A DNA stretch of 64,000 bases from an uncultured Altererythrobacter sp. (GCA_913056125.1 CAJXNC010000001.1:496001-560000); one strand, 5' to 3'. Shown: positions 45,694 through 54,525, counted from the first letter of the stretch. Numbers and translations are program-made. Notes: generated from the sequence alone by a model not told the origin.

Positions 45694-46439
45694 TGGGGGC
45701 GACTCCCGCCTGGCCTCCGCGGAGCGCGCCGCGCCTGTTCGTGGGACAGGAGATCGCGCAAGGCGTTCCGGTGACGATCGAGGGCACGCAGGCGCATTAC
45801 TTGCTGCGAGTCATGCGCGTCGGCGAGGGCGATACAATTATTCTGTGCGACAACGTAACCGGCGAATGGGCCGCGCGCGTCATCGAGGCGGGCAAGCGTA
45901 ACTGCATGGCCGAACCGGTCGAAAAGCTCAGGGAGCGCGAGGAGGTACCAGATTTCTGGCTCTGTGCGGCGCTGCTCAAGAAGGACCGGTTCGACATGGT
46001 GCTGGAAAAGGCGACAGAGCTTGGCGTGGCGCGCATCCAGCCTGTCATCACGCGGCGCTGCGTGGCTGACAAGCTCAACATGGACCGCGCGACCACGATA
46101 GTCACCGAAGCGGCCGAGCAATGTGCGCGGACCGCGCTGCCCGAAATAGCCGAGCCGGTAAAGCTGGAGGCCTTGCTGCGCGATTTTCCCGAAGATCGGC
46201 TGATCTTCTTTGCCGATGAAATGGGCGGCGATCCGGCGGCCAAGGCCTTTGCCGAGCATCTGCCGACTGCCGCTTTGCTGGTCGGCCCCGAAGGCGGGTT
46301 CGACGATGCCGAGCGCGAGGCAATCCGCGATCATGTGCAGTCGCGCCCCATATCGCTTGGACCGCGTATCCTGCGCGGAGAAACCGCTGCCATCGCCGCC
46401 ACCGCGCTGTGGATGGGGCAGGCGGGCGACTGGTCGTGA
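45693..46439 (+). CDS. rsmE: 16S rRNA (uracil-1498-N3)-methyltransferase
   Basis: 248 residues from ATG 45693 on the preceding stop. An N-terminal PUA-like domain (RLFVGQEIAQG, HYLLRVMRVGEGD) is followed by a SPOUT domain with its C-terminal knot: LVGPEGGFDDAEREAI and LGPRILRGETAAIAA. These are RsmE signatures. gshA follows after 58 bases. Confidence 0.95.
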   Translation: MGATPAWPPRSAPRLFVGQEIAQGVPVTIEGTQAHYLLRVMRVGEGDTIILCDNVTGEWAARVIEAGKRNCMAEPVEKLREREEVPDFWLCAALLKKDRFDMVLEKATELGVARIQPVITRRCVADKLNMDRATTIVTEAAEQCARTALPEIAEPVKLEALLRDFPEDRLIFFADEMGGDPAAKAFAEHLPTAALLVGPEGGFDDAEREAIRDHVQSRPISLGPRILRGETAAIAATALWMGQAGDWS

Positions 46440-46497
46440 GCATTTCGTTGCAATTTGAGACTGGCGCAGCGGCGCTTAGTCTCCTAACGGCCTTGCC

Positions 46498-47868
46498 ATG
46501 AGCACGCGCACAGCGTCCGCAGGAGAGGAGCGGCCCATCGAAAGCCGCGACCAGCTGGTCCAGCCTATGCAGGCGGGCGAGAAGCCGCGCGCCGATTGGC
46601 GGATCGGTACCGAGCACGAAAAGCTCGTCTTCAACCGTTCGGATTTCCATGCACCGTCCTATGACGAGCCCGGTGGCATTCACGACATCTTGATGGCCAT
46701 GCGCCGCTATGGCTGGGAGCCGGTCGAGGAGAACGGCAAGGTTATTGCCATGCGCGGCGATGACGGGACGATCAGCCTCGAGCCCGCCGGCCAGCTCGAA
46801 CTGTCGGGTGCTCCGCTGGAAAACCTGCACCAGACCTGTGCAGAGACCGGCCGCCATCTTCAGCAATGCAAGGAAGTGGGCGAGGAATTCGGCGTCGGCT
46901 TCCTCGGGCTGGGCATGTGGCCCGACAAGACACGCGAAGAACTGCCTGTCATGCCCAAGGGCCGCTATGAGATCATGATGCGGCACATGCCGCGCGTGGG
47001 CGACCTAGGCCTCGACATGATGCTGCGAACCTGCACCATCCAGGTGAACCTCGACTATGCGAGCGAGGCCTGCATGGCGAAGAAGTTCCGCACTTCGCTG
47101 GCGCTGCAGCCGCTGGCGACCGCGCTGTTCGCCAATTCGCCTTTCACGGAGGGCAAGCCGAATGGCTACCTCTCCTATCGTAGTCATATCTGGAGCGATA
47201 CCGATCCGCACCGTACGGGCATGCTGCCCTTCGTGTTCGAGGACGGCTTCGGCTATGAGCGCTATGTCGATTACATGCTCGACGTGCCGATGTATTTCGT
47301 CTTCCGCGACGGCAAATATATCGATGCGGCGGGGCAGAGCTTCCGCGACTTCCTGAAGGGCGAATTGCCCGCGCTGCCCGGCGAATTGCCGACGCCGAGC
47401 GATTGGACCGATCACCTCTCCACCGCCTTCCCCGAAGTGCGGCTCAAGAGCTTCCTCGAAATGCGCGGCGCCGATGGCGGTCCGTGGAATCGCATTTGCG
47501 CATTGCCGGCGCTGTGGGTTGGCCTGCTCTACGACGATGCGGCGCTCGATGCCGCCTGGGATCTCGTCAAGAACTGGTCGATGGAAGAGCGCGAGGCGCT
47601 GCGCGATGCCGTGCCGAAGCTGGCGCTCGATGCGCCGATCCCCGGGGGACGCAAGCTGCACGACATGGCGGGCGAGGTGCTCGACATTGCCCATGCCGGG
47701 CTGGCGGCGCGCGGCGCGACCAATGCCGCGGGTGATGACGAAACGGGCTTCCTCGAGCCGCTTCGCGAGATCGTCGATAGCGGCAAGGTCCCTGCCCAGA
47801 TCCTGTTGGAGAAGTTCGAAGGGAAGTGGGGCAGGGACATGTCGCGGGTTTACGAAGAGGCATTCTGA
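46498..47868 (+). CDS. gshA: glutamate--cysteine ligase (plant/alphaproteobacterial type)
   Basis: Makes gamma-glutamylcysteine, the first step of glutathione synthesis. 456 residues. RIGTEHEKLVF is the metal/glutamate site near residue 36, ISLEPAGQLELSGAP follows, then MMLRTCTIQVNLDYASE and FLEMRGADGGPWNRI, all marks of the plant-type enzymes. The usual pair of redox-sensing cysteines in plants cannot be judged here. It sits right after rsmE, a common pairing. Confidence 0.95.
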   Translation: MSTRTASAGEERPIESRDQLVQPMQAGEKPRADWRIGTEHEKLVFNRSDFHAPSYDEPGGIHDILMAMRRYGWEPVEENGKVIAMRGDDGTISLEPAGQLELSGAPLENLHQTCAETGRHLQQCKEVGEEFGVGFLGLGMWPDKTREELPVMPKGRYEIMMRHMPRVGDLGLDMMLRTCTIQVNLDYASEACMAKKFRTSLALQPLATALFANSPFTEGKPNGYLSYRSHIWSDTDPHRTGMLPFVFEDGFGYERYVDYMLDVPMYFVFRDGKYIDAAGQSFRDFLKGELPALPGELPTPSDWTDHLSTAFPEVRLKSFLEMRGADGGPWNRICALPALWVGLLYDDAALDAAWDLVKNWSMEEREALRDAVPKLALDAPIPGGRKLHDMAGEVLDIAHAGLAARGATNAAGDDETGFLEPLREIVDSGKVPAQILLEKFEGKWGRDMSRVYEEAF

Positions 47869-47882
47869 GCGCCACGCGCTCA
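47866..47882. terminator. stem-loop at the gshA stop
   Basis: TGAGCG-CCACG-CGCTCA, a 6-bp stem that begins with the gshA TGA. The stop of the small minus-strand frame (47880) falls in the other arm. It may serve both strands; no U-tract. Confidence 0.35.
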
Positions 47883-48080
47883 GGCGCAGGCCAGCCTGAC
47901 CGATGGCCTCAGCCGCGGCACGAATGACAGGCACCACCATTTGAGCGCATCGAAGCGGATTGCCGGTTCGTGCCCCTGAGACTCGTGACTGTAGGGCTCG
48001 GCTCTGCGCGCCCGGATCGGGCGCCGCTCTTTAACGCGTCGTGGACCGAAGAGCGGTTCGCGGATGATCGGGTCAAACAT
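47880..48080 (-). CDS. possible 66-residue basic protein
   Basis: A small frame whose ATG (48080) overlaps the VOC gene stop, with GAGGTGG about 7-10 bases ahead, so translation by coupling is plausible. It begins MFDPIIREPLFGPRRVKERR and ends with a hydrophobic patch (DALKWWCLSFVPRLRPSVRL). Arginine content is high, as is often the case for chance frames in GC-rich DNA. Family not recognised. Confidence 0.3.
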   Translation of the reverse strand: MFDPIIREPLFGPRRVKERRPIRARRAEPYSHESQGHEPAIRFDALKWWCLSFVPRLRPSVRLACA

Positions 48081-48444
48081 AGCTCACCACCTCGAACTCG
48101 ATGCCGTCCCAGTCGAAGAAGTAGAAGCGTCGGCCCGGATCGTAATCGTCGTGGCCCCAGGGCTCGAGCCCGGCGGCCTTTACGACCGATTCGGCCGCAT
48201 CCAGATCGTCCACCAGCAGGCCGACATGGTTCATCGGGCGACCCTTCTTCTGGCCGGCATGGTCCTCCCGGTCGGTGTAGAGCGCGAGATAAGTCACATC
48301 CTCGCCGACATGGATCGTCTCGCCGCCATTCATCGCTTCCCCGCGCCATCTTTGGTGCCATCCCAGCAAGTCGCTGAAGAAGCGGGCAGACCTCTCTATG
48401 TCGGTCACCGTCAGGTTGACGTGCTCGATGCGTCCTTTTGCCAT
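48073..48444 (-). CDS. VOC family (glyoxalase/dioxygenase-like) protein
   Basis: 123 residues with the two beta-alpha-beta-beta-beta units of the vicinal oxygen chelate fold. Candidate metal ligands: His8 in IEHVNLTVTDIE, His in NHVGLLVDDLDAAE, and Glu in DGIEFEVVSYV. Members include glyoxalase I, antibiotic-binding and ring-cleaving proteins; this one is not placed. Its promoter (48527-48557) holds a SoxR box in a 19-base spacer, so it is likely induced by redox-cycling compounds or nitric oxide through the adjacent SoxR. Confidence 0.88.
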   Translation of the reverse strand: MAKGRIEHVNLTVTDIERSARFFSDLLGWHQRWRGEAMNGGETIHVGEDVTYLALYTDREDHAGQKKGRPMNHVGLLVDDLDAAESVVKAAGLEPWGHDDYDPGRRFYFFDWDGIEFEVVSYV

Positions 48445-48484
48445 TTCTCAAATCCTTTGCACAAACGTCTGTTTCACAAGCGAC

Positions 48485-48499
48485 TTTCGGTGACCGAAA
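48485..48499. promoter_or_regulatory. 15-bp palindrome in the VOC gene leader
   Basis: TTTCGGT-G-ACCGAAA is a perfect 7+1+7 palindrome located between the SoxR-type promoter and the VOC start codon (48444). It may be a second operator or a leader hairpin. Confidence 0.35.
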
Positions 48500-48526
48500 T
48501 TGGACGTTCCGAATCGCTATTTGCCC

Positions 48527-48557
48527 ATTCTGCAACCTCAAGCTAAGTTGAGGTCAA
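48527..48557 (-). promoter_or_regulatory. SoxR-controlled promoter of the VOC gene
   Basis: On the minus strand: -35 TTGACC (48557-48552), a 19-base spacer, -10 CAGAAT (48532-48527). The spacer holds most of ACCTCAAGCTAAGTTGAGGT (48535-48554), which differs little from the E. coli soxS operator CCTCAAGTTAACTTGAGG. Overlong 19-bp spacers are the hallmark of promoters activated by MerR-family proteins such as SoxR. The soxR gene starts 25 bases away on the other strand. Confidence 0.82.
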
Positions 48558-48578
48558 GAGATTGGGGAAAAGAATTTC

Positions 48579-49019
48579 GTGACACAGGCAAACTTCATTT
48601 CGATCGGGCAATTGGCCAAGCGCACCGGCGTCGCCGTTTCGGCAATCCGGTTCTACGAGGAAAAGGGGCTGCTGCATCCGCTGCGCACGCAGGGCAACCA
48701 GCGCAAGTTCCTGCGCGGCGATATTCGCCGGGTCAGCTTTATCCTGATCGCGCAGAAACTCGGGCTCGGCCTCAGGGAGATCGAGGAGCAGCTGGCCGCA
48801 TTGCCCGAAGGGCGCAATCCGACGCTGGCCGACTGGCAGAAGATCAGCCGCCGCATGCGCCATGAAATCGACGAGAAGATCAAGCTGCTCAACCGCACGC
48901 GTAACCAGCTCGACCAGTGCATCGGCTGCGGCTGTTTGAGCCTGCAGAAGTGCCAGCTCTACAACAAGGATGACCGGCTCGGCCTCAAGGGTCCGGGGCC
49001 CAGGGCGGTTCTCGATTAG
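48579..49019 (+). CDS. soxR: redox-sensitive transcriptional activator SoxR
   Basis: MerR-family dimer with a [2Fe-2S] sensor. 146 residues from GTG 48579. The N-terminal winged helix reads SIGQLAKRTGVAVSAIRFYE; the cluster cysteines CIGCGCLSLQKC (Cys114, Cys117, Cys119, Cys125) show the exact C-x2-C-x-C-x5-C spacing of SoxR. A SoxR box lies 25 bases upstream and points at the divergent VOC gene. No soxS is present, as is usual outside enterics. Confidence 0.96.
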   Translation: MTQANFISIGQLAKRTGVAVSAIRFYEEKGLLHPLRTQGNQRKFLRGDIRRVSFILIAQKLGLGLREIEEQLAALPEGRNPTLADWQKISRRMRHEIDEKIKLLNRTRNQLDQCIGCGCLSLQKCQLYNKDDRLGLKGPGPRAVLD

Positions 49020-49534
49020 GTTTCGATTGCGGGCGGATTTTCCGGCGGCAGGTCGATGAATCCCAACCGTTCATAGAGGCGTTCCGCACCCGTGGGATTA
49101 CCCCTTGTGACCTTCAGTTCGACCCTTTCCACGCCCGCCGCTGCGAAATGGGCGAAGCTGTGCCGCAGCAGGAATTCGGCTATGCCCCGCTTGCGCCAGC
49201 CGGGCGCCACCGCCAGGTCATAGACGAAACCGTTGCGCCAGTTGATGACGATCCCCGCTACTTCGCCCTCATTGCTTCGGGCAAGGAATATGGCCTCGCG
49301 ACAATAATCTTCGTCCGCCAGCAGGGCCGACAGCCATTGTTCGAACGGGGCAAGCACCATGCCGTCATCGACTTCGTCATAGGTGGGGGCGAGAACGGCA
49401 TAGAGCTCTGCCGCATCGCGCGCGGGATCGAATGGCGCGAGGACAATGCCCGGCGGCGGCTCGGGAAATGCATCCGCGTCATCCACCGGTCTCGCCATGT
49501 GGCGATAGGGCAGTTGCTCAGCCACTGACGTCAC
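49016..49534 (-). CDS. GNAT family N-acetyltransferase
   Basis: 172 residues from GTG 49534, whose GTGA overlaps the smc stop. An internal ATG (residue 13) is possible. The acetyl-CoA loop is VYDLAVAPGWRKRGIAEFLL, followed by VERVELKVTRGNPTGAERLY and ERLGFIDLP, a RimI-like ending. Target unknown. It is the last gene of the DUF721-smc unit and overlaps the soxR stop by four bases at its 3' end. Confidence 0.88.
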   Translation of the reverse strand: MTSVAEQLPYRHMARPVDDADAFPEPPPGIVLAPFDPARDAAELYAVLAPTYDEVDDGMVLAPFEQWLSALLADEDYCREAIFLARSNEGEVAGIVINWRNGFVYDLAVAPGWRKRGIAEFLLRHSFAHFAAAGVERVELKVTRGNPTGAERLYERLGFIDLPPENPPAIET

Positions 49535-52500
49535 TCTGCTGCCAGAGCTTCCGCTTCGCCCAGGTCTACGCTGACAAGGCGCGAAATGCCCTTTTCGACC
49601 ATGGTCACGCCAAACAGGCGGTGCATGCGGCTCATCGTCACGGCGTTGTGAGTGACGATCAAATAGCGCGTCTGCGTTTCGCGGACCATGGAATCGAGCA
49701 GGTCGCAGAAACGATCGATATTGGCATCGTCGAGTGGCGCATCGACCTCGTCCAGCACGCAGATCGGGGCCGGATTGGTCAGGAACAGTGCGAAGATAAG
49801 TGCTGTAGCCGTCAGCGCTTGCTCGCCGCCCGATAGCAGCGAGAGCGATTGCAGGCGCTTGCCCGGCGGCTGGGCGAAGATTTCGAGCCCCGCTTCGAGC
49901 GGGTCGTCGCTGTCGATCAGCGCGAGATGCGCCTGCCCGCCTTCGAACAGGCGCTCGAATAGGCGCTTGAAATGCTCATTCACCGCCTCGAAGGCGGCGC
50001 GCAGCCGCTCGCGGCCTTCGCGATTGAGATTGCCGATCGAATAGCGCAGCCGATTGACCGCCTCGACCAGCTCGGCCTGCTCACCGGCATTGGCGCCGTG
50101 CTCTTCCTCTATCTTGGCCAGTTCATCGGCGGCGACGAGATTGACAGGACCGATACGTTCGCGGCTCGCGGTCAGGCGTTCAAGCTCTTCGCCTTCCTTG
50201 CCCGAATCCTGCACCTGTTCGGCCTCGAAGCCGAACCTCTCCGCCAGCATGATCGGCGGACACTGGAAGCGTTCGCCCGAGATGCGCGCCATTTCCTCGC
50301 GTCGCGATTCCTCGTTCTCGGCGCGTGTCGCCAGCGTGGCACGGTTCTCTCTAGCGGTGGAGAGCGCCTCATTGGCCTGGTGAAGCTGTGCATCGAGACC
50401 GCGCATTTCCTCGTTTGCCGCGGCGACCGCCTCTTCCGCCTTGAGCAATTCCTCGCCCAGACGCGCACGCACCTGTTCGCCGCCCTCGATCTCGCGCATC
50501 AGCCCCTCGGGCTTGGCGGCGACCACGGCACGTTCTTCCTCGATCTCCTCGAAACGGGCGGCCATGCCGGCCAGACGCTGCGCTGCTTCGCCTGCACGGG
50601 CTTCCCAATTGGCCTTGTCCGACCGCTGGGCAGCAACGCGCTCGCGCGCCACGGCCAGGCCCTGGTCATGCGCGGCAAGCGTGGCGCTGGCCGCAAGCAT
50701 GGCATCGCGCGCCGCCTCGTTCTTCGCCCGCGCGGCATCGAGCGTGGCGCGGCCGCTTTCGGGATCGGGCAGGGTGGAGCGCTTTTCGCTTGCCGCGGCG
50801 ACTTCGGCTTCCGCCTGCTTGCGCTGTTCGGCCAGTTCGGTTTCGGCTTCGGCCAGCTCGGCGAGGCGATTGGCGAGGCGCTCGCGCTGCGCTTCTGCCT
50901 GGTCGAGGGCACGCAGGGCCTGCCGCTCGTCCTCCGCCGCCTCGTTGACCGCGCGTTCGGCACCGATCAGGCCGCGCTGCAGTTCCGCCGCCTCCTCGCT
51001 CAGGCGGTCATGCGCAGACTGTGCCTGCTCGACCGCACTGCGCAGGGCAGGAAGCTGCTTTTCCAGTTCGGCAAAGCGGTTGTCGGCTTCGAGCCGGGCC
51101 GCCTCGGCAGCGCCTTCCCCGCGCGCGATGAAGCCGTCCCAGCGGCGCAGCAGGCCGGACTTGGTGACCAGCCATTCGCCGGGATTGAGCACGCGCCCAT
51201 CATCCTCCTCGGCGACATGGACAAGGGCGAGGCGTGCAGCCAGTTCGTCGGGGCAGGAGCCGAGATGGTCGGCGAGGCTGTCTGCTACCTTGGCGGGAGG
51301 CTTGGAGCCGGTCCAGAAGCGTCCCTCGGCTGCCTTGTCGGGCATGCCGAGCGGGGCCTTGCCATCGCGGCCCAGTACGGCGGCGAGCGCGCGCTCATAG
51401 CCGGGTTCGGCGGCAAGCCGGTCCAGCGCCGCGGGCAGGCCATGGGTATTCTTTTGCCGCTTGGCGCGGGCTTCGCGGTCGCGCTGCAAGGCGTTGAATT
51501 CGCGTTCGACACCGGCCAATTCGGCGCGGGCGGTGGACAGGGCACTGGCTGCCTCGTCGCGCTGCACAGCCAGTTCATCCTTGCGCGCGCGGGCACTTTC
51601 CAGCGCGGTCTTGAGTTCTTCGCGTTTGGCTGCGCTCGCTTCGGCGCGGGATTTGGCGCTGGCAACGGCTTCTTCGGGATCGCCTTCATTGGTCAGGCTA
51701 TACCGCTGGCTGGCGATACGCTGCGCCTCATTGCCCAGCCGATCGAGGCGCGCCTGCGCCTGTGCCAGTTCGGCCTCGGCGACGCGCCATTCGGCCTCGA
51801 CCCCGGCATGGTCTGCAGTGGCCTTGGCCAGCGCCAGTTCGGCGGCACGGCCCGCGCGCTCGGCCTGCTCGACCTTGTTGGCGAATTCGGGACGCTTGGC
51901 CTCGTCATCGACCAGCGCCTTGGCATTGGCCGAGAGATTGGTCTCGAGCTCCTTGAGCGCCTGTGCCGCATCCCGTGTCAACCGGTCGGCTTCGAAACGG
52001 TCTTCCTCCAGCCGCTGCTTCTGTCGGTCGAGATCGCGCAGCTTCTCTTCCGCCGCTTCGAGTTGGCTGGATAGCGCCGCCATGCGGTGGCCATGCGCGC
52101 TGGCATCGTCCCGCCGATCGGCCAGCTCGTCACGCAGTTCGGCCAGTTTTTGGGCCAGCTCGGCCTGCGCCTTTTGTGCCTGTTTCGCCGCTTCCTGTGC
52201 ACGGGCGACGCCCTCATCTGCGGTCTTGGCCTGCTCGCGCGCTGTTTCGGCAGCCGCAGCGGCATCGCGCCAGCGGGCGAAGAGCAGCTTGGCCTCGGCC
52301 ACATGGATCTCGTCGCTCAGCTTCTTGTAGCGTTCGGCCTGCTTGGCCTGCCGCCGCAAATTCGACATCTGGCTGTCGAGGCCCGACATGATGTCTTCGA
52401 GCCGGGCGAGGTTGCGTTCGGTCTGCTTGAGCTTGTTCTCGGCATCGCGCCGCCGGACATGCAAGCCGGCAATGCCCGCCGCCTCTTCCAGCATCATGCG

Positions 52501-52953
52501 GCGTTCGGCGGGCTTGGCGGCGATCACCTGCGCGATCTTGCCCTGGCTGACGAGGGCGGGGCTGTGCGCGCCGGTGGCGGCATCGGCAAAGACCAGCGCC
52601 ACGTCCTTGGCGCGCACGTCATTGCCGTTCACGCGATAGGCGCTGCCTGCACCCCGCTCGATCCTGCGGGTCACGTCGAGCGCCTCGCCCTCTTCGTCGA
52701 CCGCGTGCAGAACTACTTCGGCGAAATCGCGCGGCGGCCGTGCGGCGGTGCCGGCGAAGATCACGTCCTCCATCCCGCCCGAGCGCATGCTCTTGGGTGA
52801 GTTCTCGCCCATTACCCAGCGGATCGCCTCAAGCAGGTTTGACTTGCCGCAGCCATTGGGCCCGACAACCCCGGTCAGCCCGGGCTCGATGCGCAGTTCG
52901 GCAGGCTCTACGAAGCTCTTGAAACCGGAGAGTTTGAGCTTCCTGATCTGCAT
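49531..52953 (-). CDS. smc: chromosome segregation protein SMC
   Basis: Condensin ATPase of 1140 residues. Walker A is GPNGCGKS (31-38), an ABC signature LSLLSGGEQALTA lies near 1040, and Walker B is ICVLDEVDAPLDDAN. Two long alanine/glutamate-rich coiled coils (about 165-480 and 650-930) flank a hinge near 500-620 (NTHGLPAALDRLAAEPGYER, GRDGKAPLGM). No sequence interruption. It follows a DsbA-like lipoprotein gene by 24 bases and overlaps the GNAT gene. scpA and scpB are not in the window. Confidence 0.97.
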   Translation of the reverse strand: MQIRKLKLSGFKSFVEPAELRIEPGLTGVVGPNGCGKSNLLEAIRWVMGENSPKSMRSGGMEDVIFAGTAARPPRDFAEVVLHAVDEEGEALDVTRRIERGAGSAYRVNGNDVRAKDVALVFADAATGAHSPALVSQGKIAQVIAAKPAERRMMLEEAAGIAGLHVRRRDAENKLKQTERNLARLEDIMSGLDSQMSNLRRQAKQAERYKKLSDEIHVAEAKLLFARWRDAAAAAETAREQAKTADEGVARAQEAAKQAQKAQAELAQKLAELRDELADRRDDASAHGHRMAALSSQLEAAEEKLRDLDRQKQRLEEDRFEADRLTRDAAQALKELETNLSANAKALVDDEAKRPEFANKVEQAERAGRAAELALAKATADHAGVEAEWRVAEAELAQAQARLDRLGNEAQRIASQRYSLTNEGDPEEAVASAKSRAEASAAKREELKTALESARARKDELAVQRDEAASALSTARAELAGVEREFNALQRDREARAKRQKNTHGLPAALDRLAAEPGYERALAAVLGRDGKAPLGMPDKAAEGRFWTGSKPPAKVADSLADHLGSCPDELAARLALVHVAEEDDGRVLNPGEWLVTKSGLLRRWDGFIARGEGAAEAARLEADNRFAELEKQLPALRSAVEQAQSAHDRLSEEAAELQRGLIGAERAVNEAAEDERQALRALDQAEAQRERLANRLAELAEAETELAEQRKQAEAEVAAASEKRSTLPDPESGRATLDAARAKNEAARDAMLAASATLAAHDQGLAVARERVAAQRSDKANWEARAGEAAQRLAGMAARFEEIEEERAVVAAKPEGLMREIEGGEQVRARLGEELLKAEEAVAAANEEMRGLDAQLHQANEALSTARENRATLATRAENEESRREEMARISGERFQCPPIMLAERFGFEAEQVQDSGKEGEELERLTASRERIGPVNLVAADELAKIEEEHGANAGEQAELVEAVNRLRYSIGNLNREGRERLRAAFEAVNEHFKRLFERLFEGGQAHLALIDSDDPLEAGLEIFAQPPGKRLQSLSLLSGGEQALTATALIFALFLTNPAPICVLDEVDAPLDDANIDRFCDLLDSMVRETQTRYLIVTHNAVTMSRMHRLFGVTMVEKGISRLVSVDLGEAEALAAE

Positions 52954-52977
52954 GCCGAATGCGCTCTCCTTTCGCCC

Positions 52978-53718
52978 CTAGCGTGCGCCAGCCTGCTGCA
53001 GGGCAGGTTCGACCACCGACCAGGCAGTACCGCTGACCAGGCGTCCATTGAGGAAGAAGGTCGGCGTACCGGTCACATTGTCCTCCTCGGCGGCTGCGGA
53101 GGCCTTTTCTGCCAGCGCCTGCACAGCCTCGAAATCCGACAGGCATTGCTGCGTCATGTCGGTGCTGAGGCCGCGTGCGGCAAAGAACTGGTCGATCTGT
53201 CCGGCCTGCGCCATCGCGGCAAAGCGCTGGTCCTCGGGCAGGTTGAAGGCTGCCGTCATACCGGCCTCATTGGCCTGTACCGGATCGATCACCGCATCGA
53301 TATTGGACCAGATCTGGTCGGCCAAAGGCACGGCCACTTCCTTGGGCGCGCATTCGAGCACGCGGGTCAGCAGCAGGTCGACCACGCCGTGGATCATCAC
53401 GCTGCGCAATTCGTAGCTGACCACGCCCGAGGCGATGTACTTCTCATGCAGGGTGCGCGAGCCGTCGATCGAAAAGGCAGCACATGCTGGACAGGTGAGC
53501 GAGCCATATTCGAGCAGCTTGACCGGGGCATCGGGATTGCCGACCAGCCAGCCGCCCTCTTCTGTGCGCACGACCTGCTGGTCCCAGCTGGAGCCTTCGG
53601 GTGCAGGAATAGCCGCAATCGGCTCGTTCGATACGAGGGCGCTGTCGTCTTCGGATCCACAGGCTGCCAAGGCGAGTGCCAGCGGTGCGACGAGGACAAT
53701 CTTGCTGAAGGACTTCAT
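52978..53718 (-). CDS. DsbA-like thioredoxin-fold lipoprotein
   Basis: 246 residues from ATG 53718. Lipoprotein signal LVAPLALALAACGSED (Cys20). The redox motif is CPAC (Cys76, Cys79) in YGSLTCPACAAFS; the cis-proline loop is GTPTFFLNG. The insert between them is helical, as in DsbA. It should act at the periplasmic face of the membrane on protein disulfides. The next gene upstream encodes a related, soluble version, and smc follows. Confidence 0.88.
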   Translation of the reverse strand: MKSFSKIVLVAPLALALAACGSEDDSALVSNEPIAAIPAPEGSSWDQQVVRTEEGGWLVGNPDAPVKLLEYGSLTCPACAAFSIDGSRTLHEKYIASGVVSYELRSVMIHGVVDLLLTRVLECAPKEVAVPLADQIWSNIDAVIDPVQANEAGMTAAFNLPEDQRFAAMAQAGQIDQFFAARGLSTDMTQQCLSDFEAVQALAEKASAAAEEDNVTGTPTFFLNGRLVSGTAWSVVEPALQQAGAR

Positions 53719-53774
53719 GGAAACTCTCGATCCTCTCTGATTCAAATAGGGCTAAACGATAGGTCGGGGGAGAC

Positions 53775-53802
53775 AAGCGCCTCACCCTCCGGCAGGGCGC
53801 TT
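53775..53802. terminator. hairpin between the two DsbA-like genes
   Basis: AAGCGCC / GGCGCTT makes a 7-bp stem around a 14-base loop. Five Ts follow on the plus strand (53801-53805), an odd direction since both flanking genes are on the minus strand; on the minus strand only TTGTCTCC follows. Confidence 0.35.
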
Positions 53803-53823
53803 TTTACACAGGGATATGCCCCG

Positions 53824-54525
53824 TTACTCGCCGGTGGAGGCGGCAGCGGCGGACAATGCGGGCTGCAGGGCGGCCCAATTGTGCACGCCAGCGAGCATAT
53901 TGCCGTTGATGGCAAAGCTTGGCGTACCGGCAATTTCGAACTCCGCATCGTCTGCTTCCTGGCGTGCTACCAGTGCCTCGATCGCAGCCTGGTCGGACAG
54001 ACAACGGTCGATTTCGGCGACGGAATAGCCGCGCGGTTCCATCAGCTCGTAGAAATCGAGATCGTCGGCGATGGCGCGCATACGGGCGGGCAGGGGGCCG
54101 CTCATCCAGCGATTGGTGGTTGCCTGACCGGCGTTGACGGCCACATCCAGCCACTCTTCCTGCGCTCGCATGATCGCTCGCATATTGCCGAAATAGCGGC
54201 TCTCGGGACCGCATTCGGCGGTCAGGGCAGCGGCAAGATCAAGCGGGTTGCGCAGCACGTTGCGGACCTCCAGCGAGAGCATTCCGGGCTGGACGTAAAG
54301 CAGGCGCATGGGCGCATCGCTTTCCATTTCGAATTGAGCGCAATGCGGACACGAATAGCTCATGAAAACGATGAGTTTGATCTGGGCATCGGGATTGCCA
54401 GTCCGGAAACCGCGTTCCGTCTCCGCATAGGTCGCGTCCCAGTTACGGTCCTGGCTTTGGGCATGCGCCGGTGCAACAGGTGCCAAGGCAAGCACGGAAG
54501 CTGCCAGCAGCAGGCGTTTGATCAC
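53824..54525 (-). CDS. DsbA-like periplasmic thiol oxidoreductase
   Basis: 233 residues with a cleavable signal (LLLAASVLALAPVAPAHAQ). The active site is CPHC (Cys59, Cys62) in MSYSCPHCAQFE, the same dipeptide as E. coli DsbA, so it is likely an oxidant. The cis-proline loop is GTPSFAINGN. It begins four bases inside the DUF721 gene's end and lies about 105 bases before the lipoprotein paralogue. No DsbB is seen nearby. Confidence 0.88.
   Translation of the reverse strand: MIKRLLLAASVLALAPVAPAHAQSQDRNWDATYAETERGFRTGNPDAQIKLIVFMSYSCPHCAQFEMESDAPMRLLYVQPGMLSLEVRNVLRNPLDLAAALTAECGPESRYFGNMRAIMRAQEEWLDVAVNAGQATTNRWMSGPLPARMRAIADDLDFYELMEPRGYSVAEIDRCLSDQAAIEALVARQEADDAEFEIAGTPSFAINGNMLAGVHNWAALQPALSAAAASTGE

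Noticed and set aside
49972-52074. Plus-strand open frame of about 700 codons opposite smc
   Set aside because: Antisense of SMC coiled coils; repetitive Leu/Gly/Phe/Arg text with no domain.
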